NCBI GenBank assembly: GCA_964412785.1
Contig: CAYPQD010000010.1
Span: 4,666 to 68,665 of the forward strand
Source of the DNA: UBA5336 sp964412785
Lineage (GTDB): Bacteria; Pseudomonadota; Alphaproteobacteria; Caulobacterales; Hyphomonadaceae
Length of the DNA: 64,000 nt
Direction: 5' to 3'
Shown here: one piece after another, positions 25,261 to 34,585 of the stretch
Numbering within the stretch: position 1 is the first letter of the stretch
Layout of the letters: each line of letters begins with the position of its first letter
Position numbers and translations under genes: made by a program
The notes under the pieces: model-generated
Told to the model about the DNA's origin: nothing
Seen by the model: only the letters and a program-made list of their open reading frames with translations
Databases searched by the model: none

Positions 25261-26742
25261 TCAGCCGGCGTCGCCCTCATCGGCAGAGGCCAGCTGGTCA
25301 TCGATCCGGCCAAGCACGTCCTCGCGGCCCAGCCATTCCATCACTGACGCCAGTTCCGGCGCCGGGTTGCCCCCGGTCAGCGCAGCGCGCAGTGGCGGCC
25401 CGACCTCGCCCAGACTAAGCCCTTCCGCAGTGCAATATGACGCCAGACTTTCGTCGAGCGCCGCTGCAGTAAACGGCTCTGTGCAGTGCACTATTGCGCG
25501 CAGTCCGCGCAGGCGGTCAAGGCCCTGCCCCTTGAGGGCCTTGCGGGCCTTCTTGCCGAGCGCGAAGGGCCGTGGCGCGGTGATGAAGGCAAGGGCGTCT
25601 GCAAGCTCCGGCAGGGTCTGGCCGCGATCGCTCATGTGCGGCAGGGCGGCGCAGACCTGGCCAGCCTGAAGATCGCTCAGCGATCCCTCGCGCTCCAGCC
25701 AGGGCTTCAGGAGGCCGAAGAGCCGCACCGGGTCGGTGTTGCGGATGTAGTGGGCGTTGAAGGTCTTCAGCTTGCCCATGTCCAGGCGCGCCGGCGCCCG
25801 GCCGATGCCCTCCAGCGAGAACACCTCCGCCGCCTCGTCGAGGGTGAACAGCTCGCGGTCGCCATGGCTCCAGCCGAGCCTGAGCAGATAGCTCATCATC
25901 GCCTCGGGCAGGTAGCCCATATCGCGATAGGCCAGCGTGCTCGGGTCGCCATGGCGCTTTGACAGCTTCGCCCCGTCCGGCCCGTGGATCAGCGGCACAT
26001 GCGCAAATTCGGGCGCATCCCAGCCGAGCCCCTCATAGATCGGTATCTGGCGGAATGCGTTGCGCAGATGATCGTCGCCGCGGATGACATGGGTCACGGC
26101 CATGTCATGGTCGTCGACGACGACGGCCAGCATATAGGTCGGCGTGCCATCGGCGCGCAGCAGCACCAGGTCATCGATCTCGCGTGCCTGGATCCGAACC
26201 GTACCCTGCACCCGGTCCTGCAGCACCCGCTCGCCCGTGTCGGGCGCGCGCAGGCGGACCGTATGGGGCGCGTCCGGTGATGGCGGTTCACCGCCATCGC
26301 GCCAGGGTGAGCGGAACGGGGCGAGCAGCCTGTCGGCCTCCGCGCGCAGCGCCTCGCACGCGCTGTCGGACAGGCCCTCCGCCCTTGCCTCCGCGCGCTT
26401 CGCCTCGCCGGCATCGCGCCGCGCCTGCAAGGCCTCTGGCGTCTCATAGCAGCGGAACGCCGTGCCCCGCGCGAGCATCATCTCGGCAGCCTCCGCATGG
26501 CGACCCGCCCGCGCGCTCTGGAACACCGGCGCCTCGTCCGGCGTGATCCCCAGCCAGTCAAGGCCGTCGAGGATCGCCCGGGTCGCCTCCTCTGTGGAGC
26601 GGGCGCGGTCGGTGTCTTCAATTCTCAACAGGAAGCGGCCGCCATGCCGGCGCGCAAACAAAAGGTTGAAAAGTGCCGTGCGAGCCCCTCCGATATGCAG
26701 CATGCCAGTGGGAGAGGGGGCAAAGCGCGTGACGACGGTCAT
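25261..26742 (-). CDS. gltX: Glutamyl-tRNA synthetase
   Basis: A 493-residue class I aminoacyl-tRNA synthetase. It has the HIGH-type motif in FAPSPTGMLHIGGART, the Rossmann fold and connecting domain with HVIRGDDHLRN, KLSKRHG (KMSKS equivalent) and an alpha-helical anticodon-binding C-terminus. A longer reading of the frame would add 22 residues overlapping the divergent comEC start, so the ATG at 26742 is preferred. Many alphaproteobacteria have two GltX paralogues; which type this is cannot be judged here. Confidence 0.96.
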   Translation of the reverse strand: MTVVTRFAPSPTGMLHIGGARTALFNLLFARRHGGRFLLRIEDTDRARSTEEATRAILDGLDWLGITPDEAPVFQSARAGRHAEAAEMMLARGTAFRCYETPEALQARRDAGEAKRAEARAEGLSDSACEALRAEADRLLAPFRSPWRDGGEPPSPDAPHTVRLRAPDTGERVLQDRVQGTVRIQAREIDDLVLLRADGTPTYMLAVVVDDHDMAVTHVIRGDDHLRNAFRQIPIYEGLGWDAPEFAHVPLIHGPDGAKLSKRHGDPSTLAYRDMGYLPEAMMSYLLRLGWSHGDRELFTLDEAAEVFSLEGIGRAPARLDMGKLKTFNAHYIRNTDPVRLFGLLKPWLEREGSLSDLQAGQVCAALPHMSDRGQTLPELADALAFITAPRPFALGKKARKALKGQGLDRLRGLRAIVHCTEPFTAAALDESLASYCTAEGLSLGEVGPPLRAALTGGNPAPELASVMEWLGREDVLGRIDDQLASADEGDAG

Positions 26743-26780
26743 GGGTTGGGCTCTCTCCCTTAAGGCAGCCGGAGGGGCGT

Positions 26781-28901
26781 TTGCGGGCAAGGCTAGACCA
26801 CATCGCAAGGGGACCGCGCAAGGGCAGGGCGCGCGGGGGCGGCGACCCGGTGCGCGGCCTTTACGCCCTAATCATGGCTTTGTCGCTCGCTGGCGGTGCG
26901 GCTGGCTACCTGACCATGCCCGGTGAACCAACGCTGCCGGCACTGGTCCTCGCCAGCGGGCTCGCCCTCCTTGCCTGGCTGGCGGCAGGCCGGGCGCGCT
27001 GGGCCGCCATTCTGGTGCCGCTTTCCATTCTGGCACTCGGCGGGGCGGGCGGCGCGCTTGCCGGCAAGCTGCGGGCGATGTCGGTTGCAGCGCCGGTGGT
27101 CGCCGCGCCGACAGGCCCTCTGATGCTGGAGGGCTGGCTTACCGAGATCGAGGCCGGCGGCGCAGGGCCGCGCCTGCGGATCGACGTCAGTGCCATTGGC
27201 GGCTGGGCGAACGAGGCGGTGCCGCGCCGCGTGCGTGTGACCCATACCAATTCCCTGACGGTGGGGCCGGGCCGCTTTGTCCGCTGCCGGGTGGTGCTGC
27301 GCCCGCCGCCGGCGGCGGAGCTTGCCGGCGACTATGACTTCCGCCGCCAGGCCTATTTCGAGGGGTTGGGCGCGGTTGGCTATGTCCAGGGCCGGTGCCG
27401 CGGCGGTGCAGTCGGCGCGCCGGACAACACACTGCGGCGTGCAGGCCTTGTCGTGCAGGGCTGGCGGCGACGGCTGGCAGAACATGTCACCATCGCGGCC
27501 GGGGAGCGTGCCGGCGGGTTTGCCGCGGCGATGGCGACCGGCGACCGGAGCTTTCTCGCGCCGGAGGATCGCGACGCCCTGCGCGGCTCGGGCCTCGCCC
27601 ACCTGTTGGCGATCTCCGGCCTTCACATCGGCATTGTCGGCGGCCTTGTCTACCTGATCGTGCGCCGTGGCCTGGCCCTGATCGAGCCGCTGGCGCTCAG
27701 GATCGCGGTGCAAAAGCCTGCAGCTGCGGCCGCGCTGTTCGCCTCGGCAGCCTATCTTGTGGTCTCCGGTGCCAGTGTCTCGACCCAGCGCGCCTTCATC
27801 ATGGCGGCGGTGTTCTTCGGCGCGATCCTCATCGACCGCGCCGCCCTCAGTGTCCGCTCCTTCTCCATCGCCATGATCCTTGTTGTGCTGACCCAGCCGG
27901 AGGGCGTTGTCGGACCCGGCTTCCAGATGTCGTTCGCCGCGACCGGTGCACTGATTGCGACCTATGAGGCCTGGACGAGGCGTCGGCGGGACGACCCGGC
28001 ACCGGCGCGCCGTGGCGTGGTGTTCGCCGCCCAGTCCGTTGTGGTGACCTCGCTCATTGCATCCATGGCGACCGCGCCCTTCGCATTGTTCCACTTCGGC
28101 CGGGTGGCGCCCCTCGGCCTCGCCGCCAACCTGCTGGCGATGCCGGTGATCAGCTTGCTGACGGCGCCGGCGGCGGCCCTGACACTCTTGCTGGCGCTAT
28201 TCGGGCAAGGCGATCTCGGCCTGCGCCTGATCGGCCTTTCGCTGGAATTCGTGCTGGCCGTCGCCCATGCCTTTGACGGCGCGGAGATGCCAGGCTGGAG
28301 CGCGCGCCTCGGCGCCATGCCTGTGCCGGCACTGCTTGCATTGACCAGCGGGCTGGTCCTTGCCTCGATCCTGCGGGGGGGCTGGCGGGCCGCCGGCGGC
28401 CTTGCCGGCGCCCTGCTCGCCGGCGCCTTCTGGGCTGCCACGCCGCCGCTGGCGCTGCACCTGTCCGCCTCCGGTGACGTCTATGTCCGGGGCCCGGACG
28501 GCGCCATGGAGCGCGTCGCCTTCACTGACGGGGACGCGCTGGGTCCCTTGCGGTTTTCAGACCTCGCCATGGGGCGGGACTGCCGTCAGGTTTCCTGCGG
28601 GCTTGACCTGCCCGGCGGGCGGCTCTGGCTGGCCGCCGACCCGCCGGGGAGCGAGGATTGCGTGGGCGCTGCCAGCATCCTTTGGGTCGTCCCGCCAGAC
28701 GCGGGCCCGGCTCCGCTTGGCGGCTCCGACGGGCCGGCCGCCCGATCAGCAACCTGTCCTGGGCTTGCCCGCCTGCCTTTCGGGGAGGTCGCTGCCCGGG
28801 GCGGCATCAGCTATTCGACCCGCGATCCCCTGCTCTCCCCGCCGGCCAGGCGATGTCGTGCGAGGCCATGGGCGCCCTGCGCCGGCCTGCCTCATTCATA
28901 G
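26781..28901 (+). CDS. comEC: ComEC/Rec2-family DNA-uptake channel protein
   Basis: A 706-residue polytopic protein. N-terminal helices are followed by a DUF4131-like beta region (about 110-220) and the Competence domain with SGLAHLLAISGLHIGIVGG, VSGASVSTQRAFIM and LTQPEGVVGPGFQMSFAATG. The C-terminal beta-lactamase-like domain of full ComEC is shortened and lacks a visible metal motif. In competent bacteria ComEC conducts single-stranded DNA across the inner membrane. The TTG at 26781 follows GGAGGGGC; a GTG at 26850 or ATG at 26876 are alternatives. Its stop overlaps lexA tail to tail. Confidence 0.88.
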   Translation: MRARLDHIARGPRKGRARGGGDPVRGLYALIMALSLAGGAAGYLTMPGEPTLPALVLASGLALLAWLAAGRARWAAILVPLSILALGGAGGALAGKLRAMSVAAPVVAAPTGPLMLEGWLTEIEAGGAGPRLRIDVSAIGGWANEAVPRRVRVTHTNSLTVGPGRFVRCRVVLRPPPAAELAGDYDFRRQAYFEGLGAVGYVQGRCRGGAVGAPDNTLRRAGLVVQGWRRRLAEHVTIAAGERAGGFAAAMATGDRSFLAPEDRDALRGSGLAHLLAISGLHIGIVGGLVYLIVRRGLALIEPLALRIAVQKPAAAAALFASAAYLVVSGASVSTQRAFIMAAVFFGAILIDRAALSVRSFSIAMILVVLTQPEGVVGPGFQMSFAATGALIATYEAWTRRRRDDPAPARRGVVFAAQSVVVTSLIASMATAPFALFHFGRVAPLGLAANLLAMPVISLLTAPAAALTLLLALFGQGDLGLRLIGLSLEFVLAVAHAFDGAEMPGWSARLGAMPVPALLALTSGLVLASILRGGWRAAGGLAGALLAGAFWAATPPLALHLSASGDVYVRGPDGAMERVAFTDGDALGPLRFSDLAMGRDCRQVSCGLDLPGGRLWLAADPPGSEDCVGAASILWVVPPDAGPAPLGGSDGPAARSATCPGLARLPFGEVAARGGISYSTRDPLLSPPARRCRARPWAPCAGLPHS

Positions 28902-29575
28902 CAGCGCAGCAGCGCCACCAGTCGCCCCTGAATCTGCACCTGGTCGGGCGCGTAGATCCGCGTCTCGAAGGCCGCGTTCGCCGGCTCCAGTGCCACCGCG
29001 TGGCCATTGCGCCTGAATTTCTTCAGCGTCGCCTCACTGTCATCGACCAGGGCCACCACGATCTCGTTGGTGTTGGCTGTGTCGGTCTTGCGCAGGATCA
29101 CGGTGTCGCCGTCAAGAATGCCGGCATTGATCATGGACTCGCCGCTGACGCGCAGGGCGAAATATTCCGGTCCCTCAGGCAGGCCCTCCGGCAAGGCAAT
29201 TTGGTCGATCTCGTGCTCAATCGCTTCCTTCGGTGTGCCGGCGGCGATCCTGCCGAGGATTGGCACGCTGCGCATATCGCCATGGGCCGTCTCGTGCACG
29301 GTGGCGACCACGCTCGGCTGGAAGGTGTGACGACCCGCCGGCGGCGCGCTGGCAGTGGCTTCCTGCGGCAGTTTCAGCACTTCCAGTGCCCGCGCCCGAT
29401 GGTGCAGCCTGGCGATGAAGCCGCGCTCTTCAAGCGCCGTGATCAGCCGGTGAATCCCCGATTTCGAGGCGAGGTTCAGCGCGTCCTTCATCTCGTCGAA
29501 GGAGGGCGAAACCCCGGTTTCCTTGATCTTCTGGTGGATGAAGAGCAAGAGTTCCCTTTGTTTCGATGTCAGCAC
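28892..29575 (-). CDS. lexA: SOS repressor LexA
   Basis: A 227-residue repressor with an N-terminal winged helix (LTSKQRELLLFIHQ, SKSGIHRLITALEERGFI), the Ala112-Gly113 self-cleavage site in RIAAGTP, and the catalytic dyad Ser147 (SGESM) and Lys185 (ATLKKF). The GTG at 29575 is chosen over an ATG 18 bp upstream because family members begin (M)LTxKQ and AGGAG lies eight bases ahead of it. A GTTC-N7-GTTC box lies ~60 bp upstream, so autoregulation is expected. It also probably controls mmcB in this window. Confidence 0.96.
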   Translation of the reverse strand: MLTSKQRELLLFIHQKIKETGVSPSFDEMKDALNLASKSGIHRLITALEERGFIARLHHRARALEVLKLPQEATASAPPAGRHTFQPSVVATVHETAHGDMRSVPILGRIAAGTPKEAIEHEIDQIALPEGLPEGPEYFALRVSGESMINAGILDGDTVILRKTDTANTNEIVVALVDDSEATLKKFRRNGHAVALEPANAAFETRIYAPDQVQIQGRLVALLRCYE

Positions 29576-29634
29576 CTTGAGCGCTCCTGTCATGGAACGG
29601 GCCGCCCCGACCCATTGATTCCCTGTTCACTTGT

Positions 29635-29649
29635 GTTCTATAGGCGTTC
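29635..29649 (-). promoter_or_regulatory. LexA-binding SOS box of lexA
   Basis: GTTCTATAGGCGTTC fits the alphaproteobacterial SOS box GTTC-N7-GTTC exactly. It lies 60 bp upstream of the lexA start in the trpC-lexA spacer. A further GTTC at 29625-29628 is spaced 10 bp from the first half-site and could extend binding. Confidence 0.85.
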
Positions 29650-29659
29650 GCGTTCCGGG

Positions 29660-30457
29660 TCAAATCGTTCCGGCCCGGCGCAGGGCCCCGACAGCCGCGC
29701 GCCTGTCGGCTTCCTTCATCAGGTGCTCGCCGATCAGGTATCGCCGCACCCCGCATTCGCGCAGGCGCTCGATGTCGGCCGGCCCTGAAATGCCGCTTTC
29801 GGAAACCACGTGCAAATCGGGCGGCACGAGGGGCACAAGCGCCTCGGTAACGGCAAGGTCCGTCGTCATGGTCGTAAGATTGCGATTGTTCATGCCGATG
29901 AGGCTGGCCGGCAGGGACAGAGCGCGCTCCAGTTCGGCGCGCGCGTGCACCTCGACCAGCACGTCCATGCCAAGCTCTCCGGCAAGGGCGGTGAGATCGC
30001 GCGCCAGGGCGTCACTGACGGCAGCCATGATGACAAGGATCGCATCGGCGCCATGGGCGCGCGCCTCCATGACCTGAAAGGGATCGATCATGAAGTCCTT
30101 GCGCAGCACAGGCAGGGCAACCGCGCCGCGGATCGCAATCAGGTCCTCCAGATTGCCGCCAAAGCTCGGCCCGTCGGTCAGCACCGACAGGCAGGTCGCC
30201 CCGCCCGCCTCATAATCCGCCGCGATTGCCAGAGGGTCGGCTCCCGGCAGGATGTCGCCGGCCGAGGGGCTGCGCCGCTTCAGCTCGCAGATCAGCGCGT
30301 TCTCGCCGCTCGCCGCCACCGTTGCAAGCGCGGCCGCAAAGCCGCGCGGATGCGGTGCCGCGGCGATCCGCGCCTCCAGAACGCCGGGTGAGATCGCAGC
30401 GCGCGCGGCTGCCACCTCCTCGGCCTTGTAGGCCAGGATGCGCTGGAGCGCGCTCAT
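29660..30457 (-). CDS. trpC: Indole-3-glycerol phosphate synthase
   Basis: A 265-residue TIM-barrel enzyme of tryptophan synthesis that closes the indole ring. Motifs: ALICELKRRSPSAGDI (catalytic Lys), LSVLTDGPSFGGNLEDL, VLRKDFMIDPFQV, EVHARAELERAL, IGMNNRNLTTM and VSESGISGPADIERL. It is a monofunctional TrpC without a fused TrpF. Its start overlaps the trpD stop by 4 bp. It ends 84 bp before lexA, with only the SOS box between. Confidence 0.97.
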   Translation of the reverse strand: MSALQRILAYKAEEVAAARAAISPGVLEARIAAAPHPRGFAAALATVAASGENALICELKRRSPSAGDILPGADPLAIAADYEAGGATCLSVLTDGPSFGGNLEDLIAIRGAVALPVLRKDFMIDPFQVMEARAHGADAILVIMAAVSDALARDLTALAGELGMDVLVEVHARAELERALSLPASLIGMNNRNLTTMTTDLAVTEALVPLVPPDLHVVSESGISGPADIERLRECGVRRYLIGEHLMKEADRRAAVGALRRAGTI

Positions 30458-31494
30458 GCCTGCTCCGGCTCATGGCCGCGGCTGAGATCGACAAGCCGCG
30501 ACAGGGTGCGTGCGACCGCGCCGGTATCAAGGGCGGCCGCCGCCATCGCCGCGCCGTCTGCGAGGTCTTCGGCAAGATCAAGGAGCACGAGCCCCGCCCC
30601 GGCATTGAGGCAGACGACATCGCGGAAAGGCCCCGCCTGCCCATCGACCAGGTCGAGAATGGCCCGGGCGTTCTCCTCCACGCCGCCCCCTTCGAGCGCC
30701 GAGAGCGGATGCGGCGCGAGCCCGCCATCGCCTGGAATGATCTCAAACTCGCGCACGCCGCCCGGCGTCACCTCGCAGGCGATCGTCCGTCCGGCGATCG
30801 AGATCTCGTCAATCCCGTCCACGCCATGCACCACCCAGGCCCGTTCGGTGCCGAGCCGGTGCAGGGCATCCGCCATCGGGCGCACCCATTCCGGAGCGAA
30901 CACGCCGAGGATCTGCCGCCCGGCGCCGGCCGGATTGGTCAGCGGCCCCAGCAGGTTGAACACCGTGCGGATGCCAAGGCGGGCGCGCACTGGCGCCACA
31001 TGGCGCATGGCGGCATGGTGGCTGCGCGCAAACAGGAAGCCCACTCCAGCGCCGTCAATGCAGGCGCGGAAGGTGCGCGCATCGATATCGAGATTGACCC
31101 CAAGCGCCTCCAGAACATCGGCCGAGCCGGTCTTTGGCGGGACCGAGCGGTTGCCATGCTTGGCTACCCGGCCGCCGCAGGCCGCCACCACCAGCGCCGA
31201 GGCGGTGGAGGTGTTGAGGCTCTTCCAGGCCAGCCCGCCGGTGCCGCAGGTATCAAGCAGGGGGCCGGGCACGCTGACCCGCCGGGCTTGGGCGCGCATC
31301 ACCCGGGCGCCGGCAGCCAGCTCGTCGGCCGTCTCGCCGCGGACCGCAAGGCCCATCACGAAGGCGCCGATCTCCTCCGGCGCCGCCTCGCCCGACAGCA
31401 GTGTCCCGAAAGCGCCCTCAAGGCTCGCCTCGTCCAGCGTCTCGCGGCGGGCAAGCGCCTTGATGGCGCGGGAAAGGGCGGTTGGCTCGCTCAT
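30454..31494 (-). CDS. trpD: Anthranilate phosphoribosyltransferase
   Basis: A 346-residue enzyme transferring phosphoribosyl to anthranilate. It shows LLDTCGTGGLAWKSLNTST (the PRPP site, with AWKSLN in place of the more usual DGAPTFNIST-like text), GRVAKHGNRSVPPKTGSADVLEALG, FNLLGPLTNPA and HGVDGIDEIS. The start at 31494 (MSEPTALSRAI) is preferred to an ATG 39 bp upstream. trpG and trpE are not in the window. Confidence 0.96.
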   Translation of the reverse strand: MSEPTALSRAIKALARRETLDEASLEGAFGTLLSGEAAPEEIGAFVMGLAVRGETADELAAGARVMRAQARRVSVPGPLLDTCGTGGLAWKSLNTSTASALVVAACGGRVAKHGNRSVPPKTGSADVLEALGVNLDIDARTFRACIDGAGVGFLFARSHHAAMRHVAPVRARLGIRTVFNLLGPLTNPAGAGRQILGVFAPEWVRPMADALHRLGTERAWVVHGVDGIDEISIAGRTIACEVTPGGVREFEIIPGDGGLAPHPLSALEGGGVEENARAILDLVDGQAGPFRDVVCLNAGAGLVLLDLAEDLADGAAMAAAALDTGAVARTLSRLVDLSRGHEPEQA

Positions 31495-31548
31495 CTGGCA
31501 TGATCGCTTAGCGGTCCGCGCGCCTGCGGGCAATCTTGCGCCGCCCGC

Positions 31549-33354
31549 TCAGCCGGCATCGTCCATCCCCGCGAGCGCCTGCGACGGATGGGGGACCGTC
31601 CCGGGCTTCGTGGTGAACGGTTCGCGGGCGAAGGCGGTGCGCACGCATTCGGCGTCGAGCGCCTGCATCGCCTCGAACTGGTTGAGGAAGACCTCCCCGG
31701 TCAGCGCCTCAAGCAGATGGCTGCGCTTGAGCCGGTCCATCACCGGCCCCTTCACTTCAGAGAGATGCAGGGTGATGCCGGCATCGCGCAGCCGCTCATT
31801 GATCGCCTCCAGGCTCTCCAGGCCGCTGGCATCGATCGAGTTCACCGCAGGGCACATCAGGACGAGATGCTGGAGGTCCGGCCGCTTGGCGATGATGCAG
31901 GAGATGGTGTCCTCAAGGAAGCGGGCATTGGCGAAGTAGAGGCTCTCGTCGATGCGGATCGTCAGCACGCAGCCGGATGTTACCACGGCGTGGCGGTTGA
32001 CATTGCGGAAATGGTGCGTGCCCGGCACCTGGCCGACAATGGCGAAATGGGGGCGTGAGGTGTTGTACAGGTGCAGGACGAGGGAAAGGGCGACCCCGGT
32101 CGTGATGCCAAGCTCGACCCCGGCCAGCAGCGTCATCGCGATGGTCGCGGCCATCGCAGCAAAGTCTGATTTCGAATAGGTCCAGGTGCGTGCGATTGCC
32201 GGGATATCGACCAGGGACAGCACGGCGACGATGATGGTCGCCGCCAGCACGGCCTGCGGCAGGTAGAACAGGAAGGGCGTCAGGAACAGGGTCGCCAGCG
32301 CTATCCCGATGGCGGTGAACGCGCCGGCGGCAGGCGTCTCGGCGCCTGCGTCGAAATTGACCGCCGAGCGGGCGAGCCCACCGGTCACCGGATAGCCGCT
32401 CGTCAGGCCGGCCGACAGGCTCGCCGCGCCAAGGCCGATCAGTTCCTGGTTCGGGTCGACCCGCTGGCGCCGCTTGGCTGCGAGGGTCTGGGCGACGGAG
32501 ACCGACTCGACAAATCCGATCAGCGCGATCAGGCCGGCCGAGCCAAGGAGCTGCAGCCAGACATCCCGGTCGAAATCCGGAATGCCAGGGACGGGCAGCC
32601 CGCCCGGCACGTCTCGCAGGATTGCAACGCCCTGCTCGTGCAGGCCAAGCGCGGCAACGGCGAGAATGCTCGCGGCGACGGCGACGACCGGGCCGGTGCG
32701 TGCCGTCAGCGTCGCCGCCTTGTCTCCCAGCCCGGCCCGCTTCAGAAGCGGTTTCAGCCCGGCGCGGGCCCAGAACAGGAAGGCGAGCGCCGCGCCGCCG
32801 ATCACCAGGGTCGGCCCGTTGGTGTCGCCGAGATTGCCAAACAGGCGCGTGCCGATCTCCACCAGCGTGTGGCCATGCGCGTCCACGCCCAGGATATGGC
32901 GCACCTGAGAGGCCGCAATGAGAAGGCCCGACGCGGTGATGAAGCCGGAAATCACCGGGTGGCTCAGAAAGTTTGCGAGGAAGCCCATCCGGAACAGGCC
33001 GAACAGCAGGAGGATCGCGCCCGACAGCAGGGCGAGCACCAGCGCCGCCTCGACATACGCCGCCGACCCGGCCGCCGCCACCTTGCCCGCGGCCGCGGCC
33101 GTCATCAGCGACAGGATCGCCACCGGCCCGACCGCCAGCGTCCGGCTGGTACCGAACACCGCGTAGATCACCAGCGGCGCCATCGAGGCATACAGCCCGA
33201 CCTGTGGCGGCAGCCCCGCCAGCATGGCATAGGCCAGCGATTGCGGGATCAGCATGATGGTGACGATGACCGCTGCCAGCGCGTCATTGGCGAATGAGGC
33301 TGGCGTGTAGCGCCGGCCCCAGTCGAGGATCGGGAAGTAGCGGGCGAGGGTCAT
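31549..33354 (-). CDS. SulP-family anion transporter with STAS domain
   Basis: A 601-residue membrane protein with 12-14 hydrophobic segments. It contains IPQSLAYAMLAGLPPQVGLYAS (SulP signature), FIGFVESVSVAQ-like IGFVESVSVAQTLAAKR, GLTSGYPVTGGLARSAVN, and a C-terminal STAS domain (about 455-570; NSIDASGLESLEAINERL). SulP proteins move sulfate, bicarbonate or other anions. It lies 52 bp downstream of a persulfide-dioxygenase-like gene on the same strand, suggesting export or exchange of an oxidised sulfur anion; this is inference. Confidence 0.9.
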   Translation of the reverse strand: MTLARYFPILDWGRRYTPASFANDALAAVIVTIMLIPQSLAYAMLAGLPPQVGLYASMAPLVIYAVFGTSRTLAVGPVAILSLMTAAAAGKVAAAGSAAYVEAALVLALLSGAILLLFGLFRMGFLANFLSHPVISGFITASGLLIAASQVRHILGVDAHGHTLVEIGTRLFGNLGDTNGPTLVIGGAALAFLFWARAGLKPLLKRAGLGDKAATLTARTGPVVAVAASILAVAALGLHEQGVAILRDVPGGLPVPGIPDFDRDVWLQLLGSAGLIALIGFVESVSVAQTLAAKRRQRVDPNQELIGLGAASLSAGLTSGYPVTGGLARSAVNFDAGAETPAAGAFTAIGIALATLFLTPFLFYLPQAVLAATIIVAVLSLVDIPAIARTWTYSKSDFAAMAATIAMTLLAGVELGITTGVALSLVLHLYNTSRPHFAIVGQVPGTHHFRNVNRHAVVTSGCVLTIRIDESLYFANARFLEDTISCIIAKRPDLQHLVLMCPAVNSIDASGLESLEAINERLRDAGITLHLSEVKGPVMDRLKRSHLLEALTGEVFLNQFEAMQALDAECVRTAFAREPFTTKPGTVPHPSQALAGMDDAG

Positions 33355-33406
33355 CGGTGACGCCGGGAATAGCGCGCTGGGCCGGGGCGCGGATAGGCCG
33401 CGCGCG

Positions 33407-34273
33407 CTAGAGGGCGTCGATCGGAATTTTCAGATAGCGCTGGCCATTTGCTTCAGGCGGCGGCATCCGGCCCGCGCGCATGTTGACCTGCACCGAGGGC
33501 AGGATCAGGCGCGGCATGTCGAGCTCCCGGTCGCGCGCCTCGCGCATGGCGACAAAGTCGTCCTCGCTGATGCCGTCATGGGCGTGTATGTTGCGGGTGC
33601 GCTCCTCGGCCACCGTTGTCTCCCAGCGATACTCCGCCCGGCCAGGCGCCTTGTAGTCATGGCACATGAACAGGCGCGTTTCGGGCGGCAGGGACAGCAC
33701 GCGGCGGATCGAGCGGTAGAGCGTGCGTGCATCGCCTCCCGGGAAATCGGTCCGCGCCGTGCCGAAATCGGGCATGAACAGGGTATCGCCAACAAACGCC
33801 GCGTCACCGGTCACATAGGTCATGCAGGCGGGCGTGTGGCCGGGCGTGTGCAGGGCCTGGCCTTCGAGTTGGCCGATGCGGAAGGTGTCGCCGTCAGCGA
33901 GCAGGCGGTCGAACTGGCTGCCGTCGCGCTCGAACTCGGTGCCGGCATTGAATACCTTGCCGAACACGTCCTGCACCACGGTGATCCGGTCGCCGATCGC
34001 GATCTCACCGCCGAGACGGGCGCGCAGGTAGGGCGCTGCGGAGAGGTGGTCGGCATGGACATGGGTCTCAAGGATGAGTGCCACGGTGAGGTCGTGCTGG
34101 CGGACATGGGCAATGATCTCGTCGGCCGAGGCGGTCGAGGTCCGCCCCGAGGCGGGGTCGTAATCGAGCACGCTGTCGATGATCGCGCAGGCGCGGCTTT
34201 CCGGATCGCGGACAACATAGCTCACCGTGAAGGTCGGCTCGTCGAAGAATGCCGTGACGTGGGGTTTCAGCAT
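33407..34273 (-). CDS. MBL-fold hydrolase, persulfide-dioxygenase/Blh-like
   Basis: A 288-residue metallo-beta-lactamase-fold protein with THVHADHLSAAPYL, HTPGHTPACMTYVTGDAAFVGDTLF and MCHDYKAPGR, the set seen in ETHE1-like and Blh-type sulfur dioxygenases (mononuclear Fe, oxidising glutathione persulfide to sulfite). It ends KIPIDAL as in Blh relatives. The downstream SulP gene fits a sulfide-detoxification operon. No BigR-like regulator is seen next to it. Other glyoxalase II-like activities are possible. Confidence 0.82.
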   Translation of the reverse strand: MLKPHVTAFFDEPTFTVSYVVRDPESRACAIIDSVLDYDPASGRTSTASADEIIAHVRQHDLTVALILETHVHADHLSAAPYLRARLGGEIAIGDRITVVQDVFGKVFNAGTEFERDGSQFDRLLADGDTFRIGQLEGQALHTPGHTPACMTYVTGDAAFVGDTLFMPDFGTARTDFPGGDARTLYRSIRRVLSLPPETRLFMCHDYKAPGRAEYRWETTVAEERTRNIHAHDGISEDDFVAMREARDRELDMPRLILPSVQVNMRAGRMPPPEANGQRYLKIPIDAL

Positions 34274-34446
34274 GATATCACTCTCCAGTCTCGCGCGGAT
34301 GGCGCGCTGCGCTACTCATTAGCCTCTCTCACAGGTAAGATCACCGAAGCTATCAACAATCGCGACACTCTGTCGGCCGGTGGATGGCGCCGCGACCGCA
34401 GGCCACGCCCCTGCGGGATTTCAGGTGCCGGGGGAGGGGGGAGGAA

Positions 34447-34520
34447 TGGAGCGGGTGAAGGGAATCGAACCCTCGTCTTAAGCTTGGGAAGCTTCTGCTC
34501 TACCATTGAGCTACACCCGC
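34447..34520 (-). tRNA. tRNA-Gly (anticodon CCC)
   Basis: The minus strand folds into a cloverleaf: acceptor GCGGGTG/CACCCGC, D arm GCTC...GAGC, anticodon loop TTCCCAA (CCC), T arm with TTCGATT, discriminator T, and an encoded CCA at 34449-34447. The anticodon stem has one terminal G-A mismatch. The sequence is close to the E. coli tRNA-Gly(CCC) pattern and reads GGG codons. Confidence 0.95.
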
Positions 34521-34585
34521 GTGAGGGCGTTGCCCCACACACTTGCACCGGATTTGCGCTTAAACCCGGGTCGGCGCAAGTGGGT

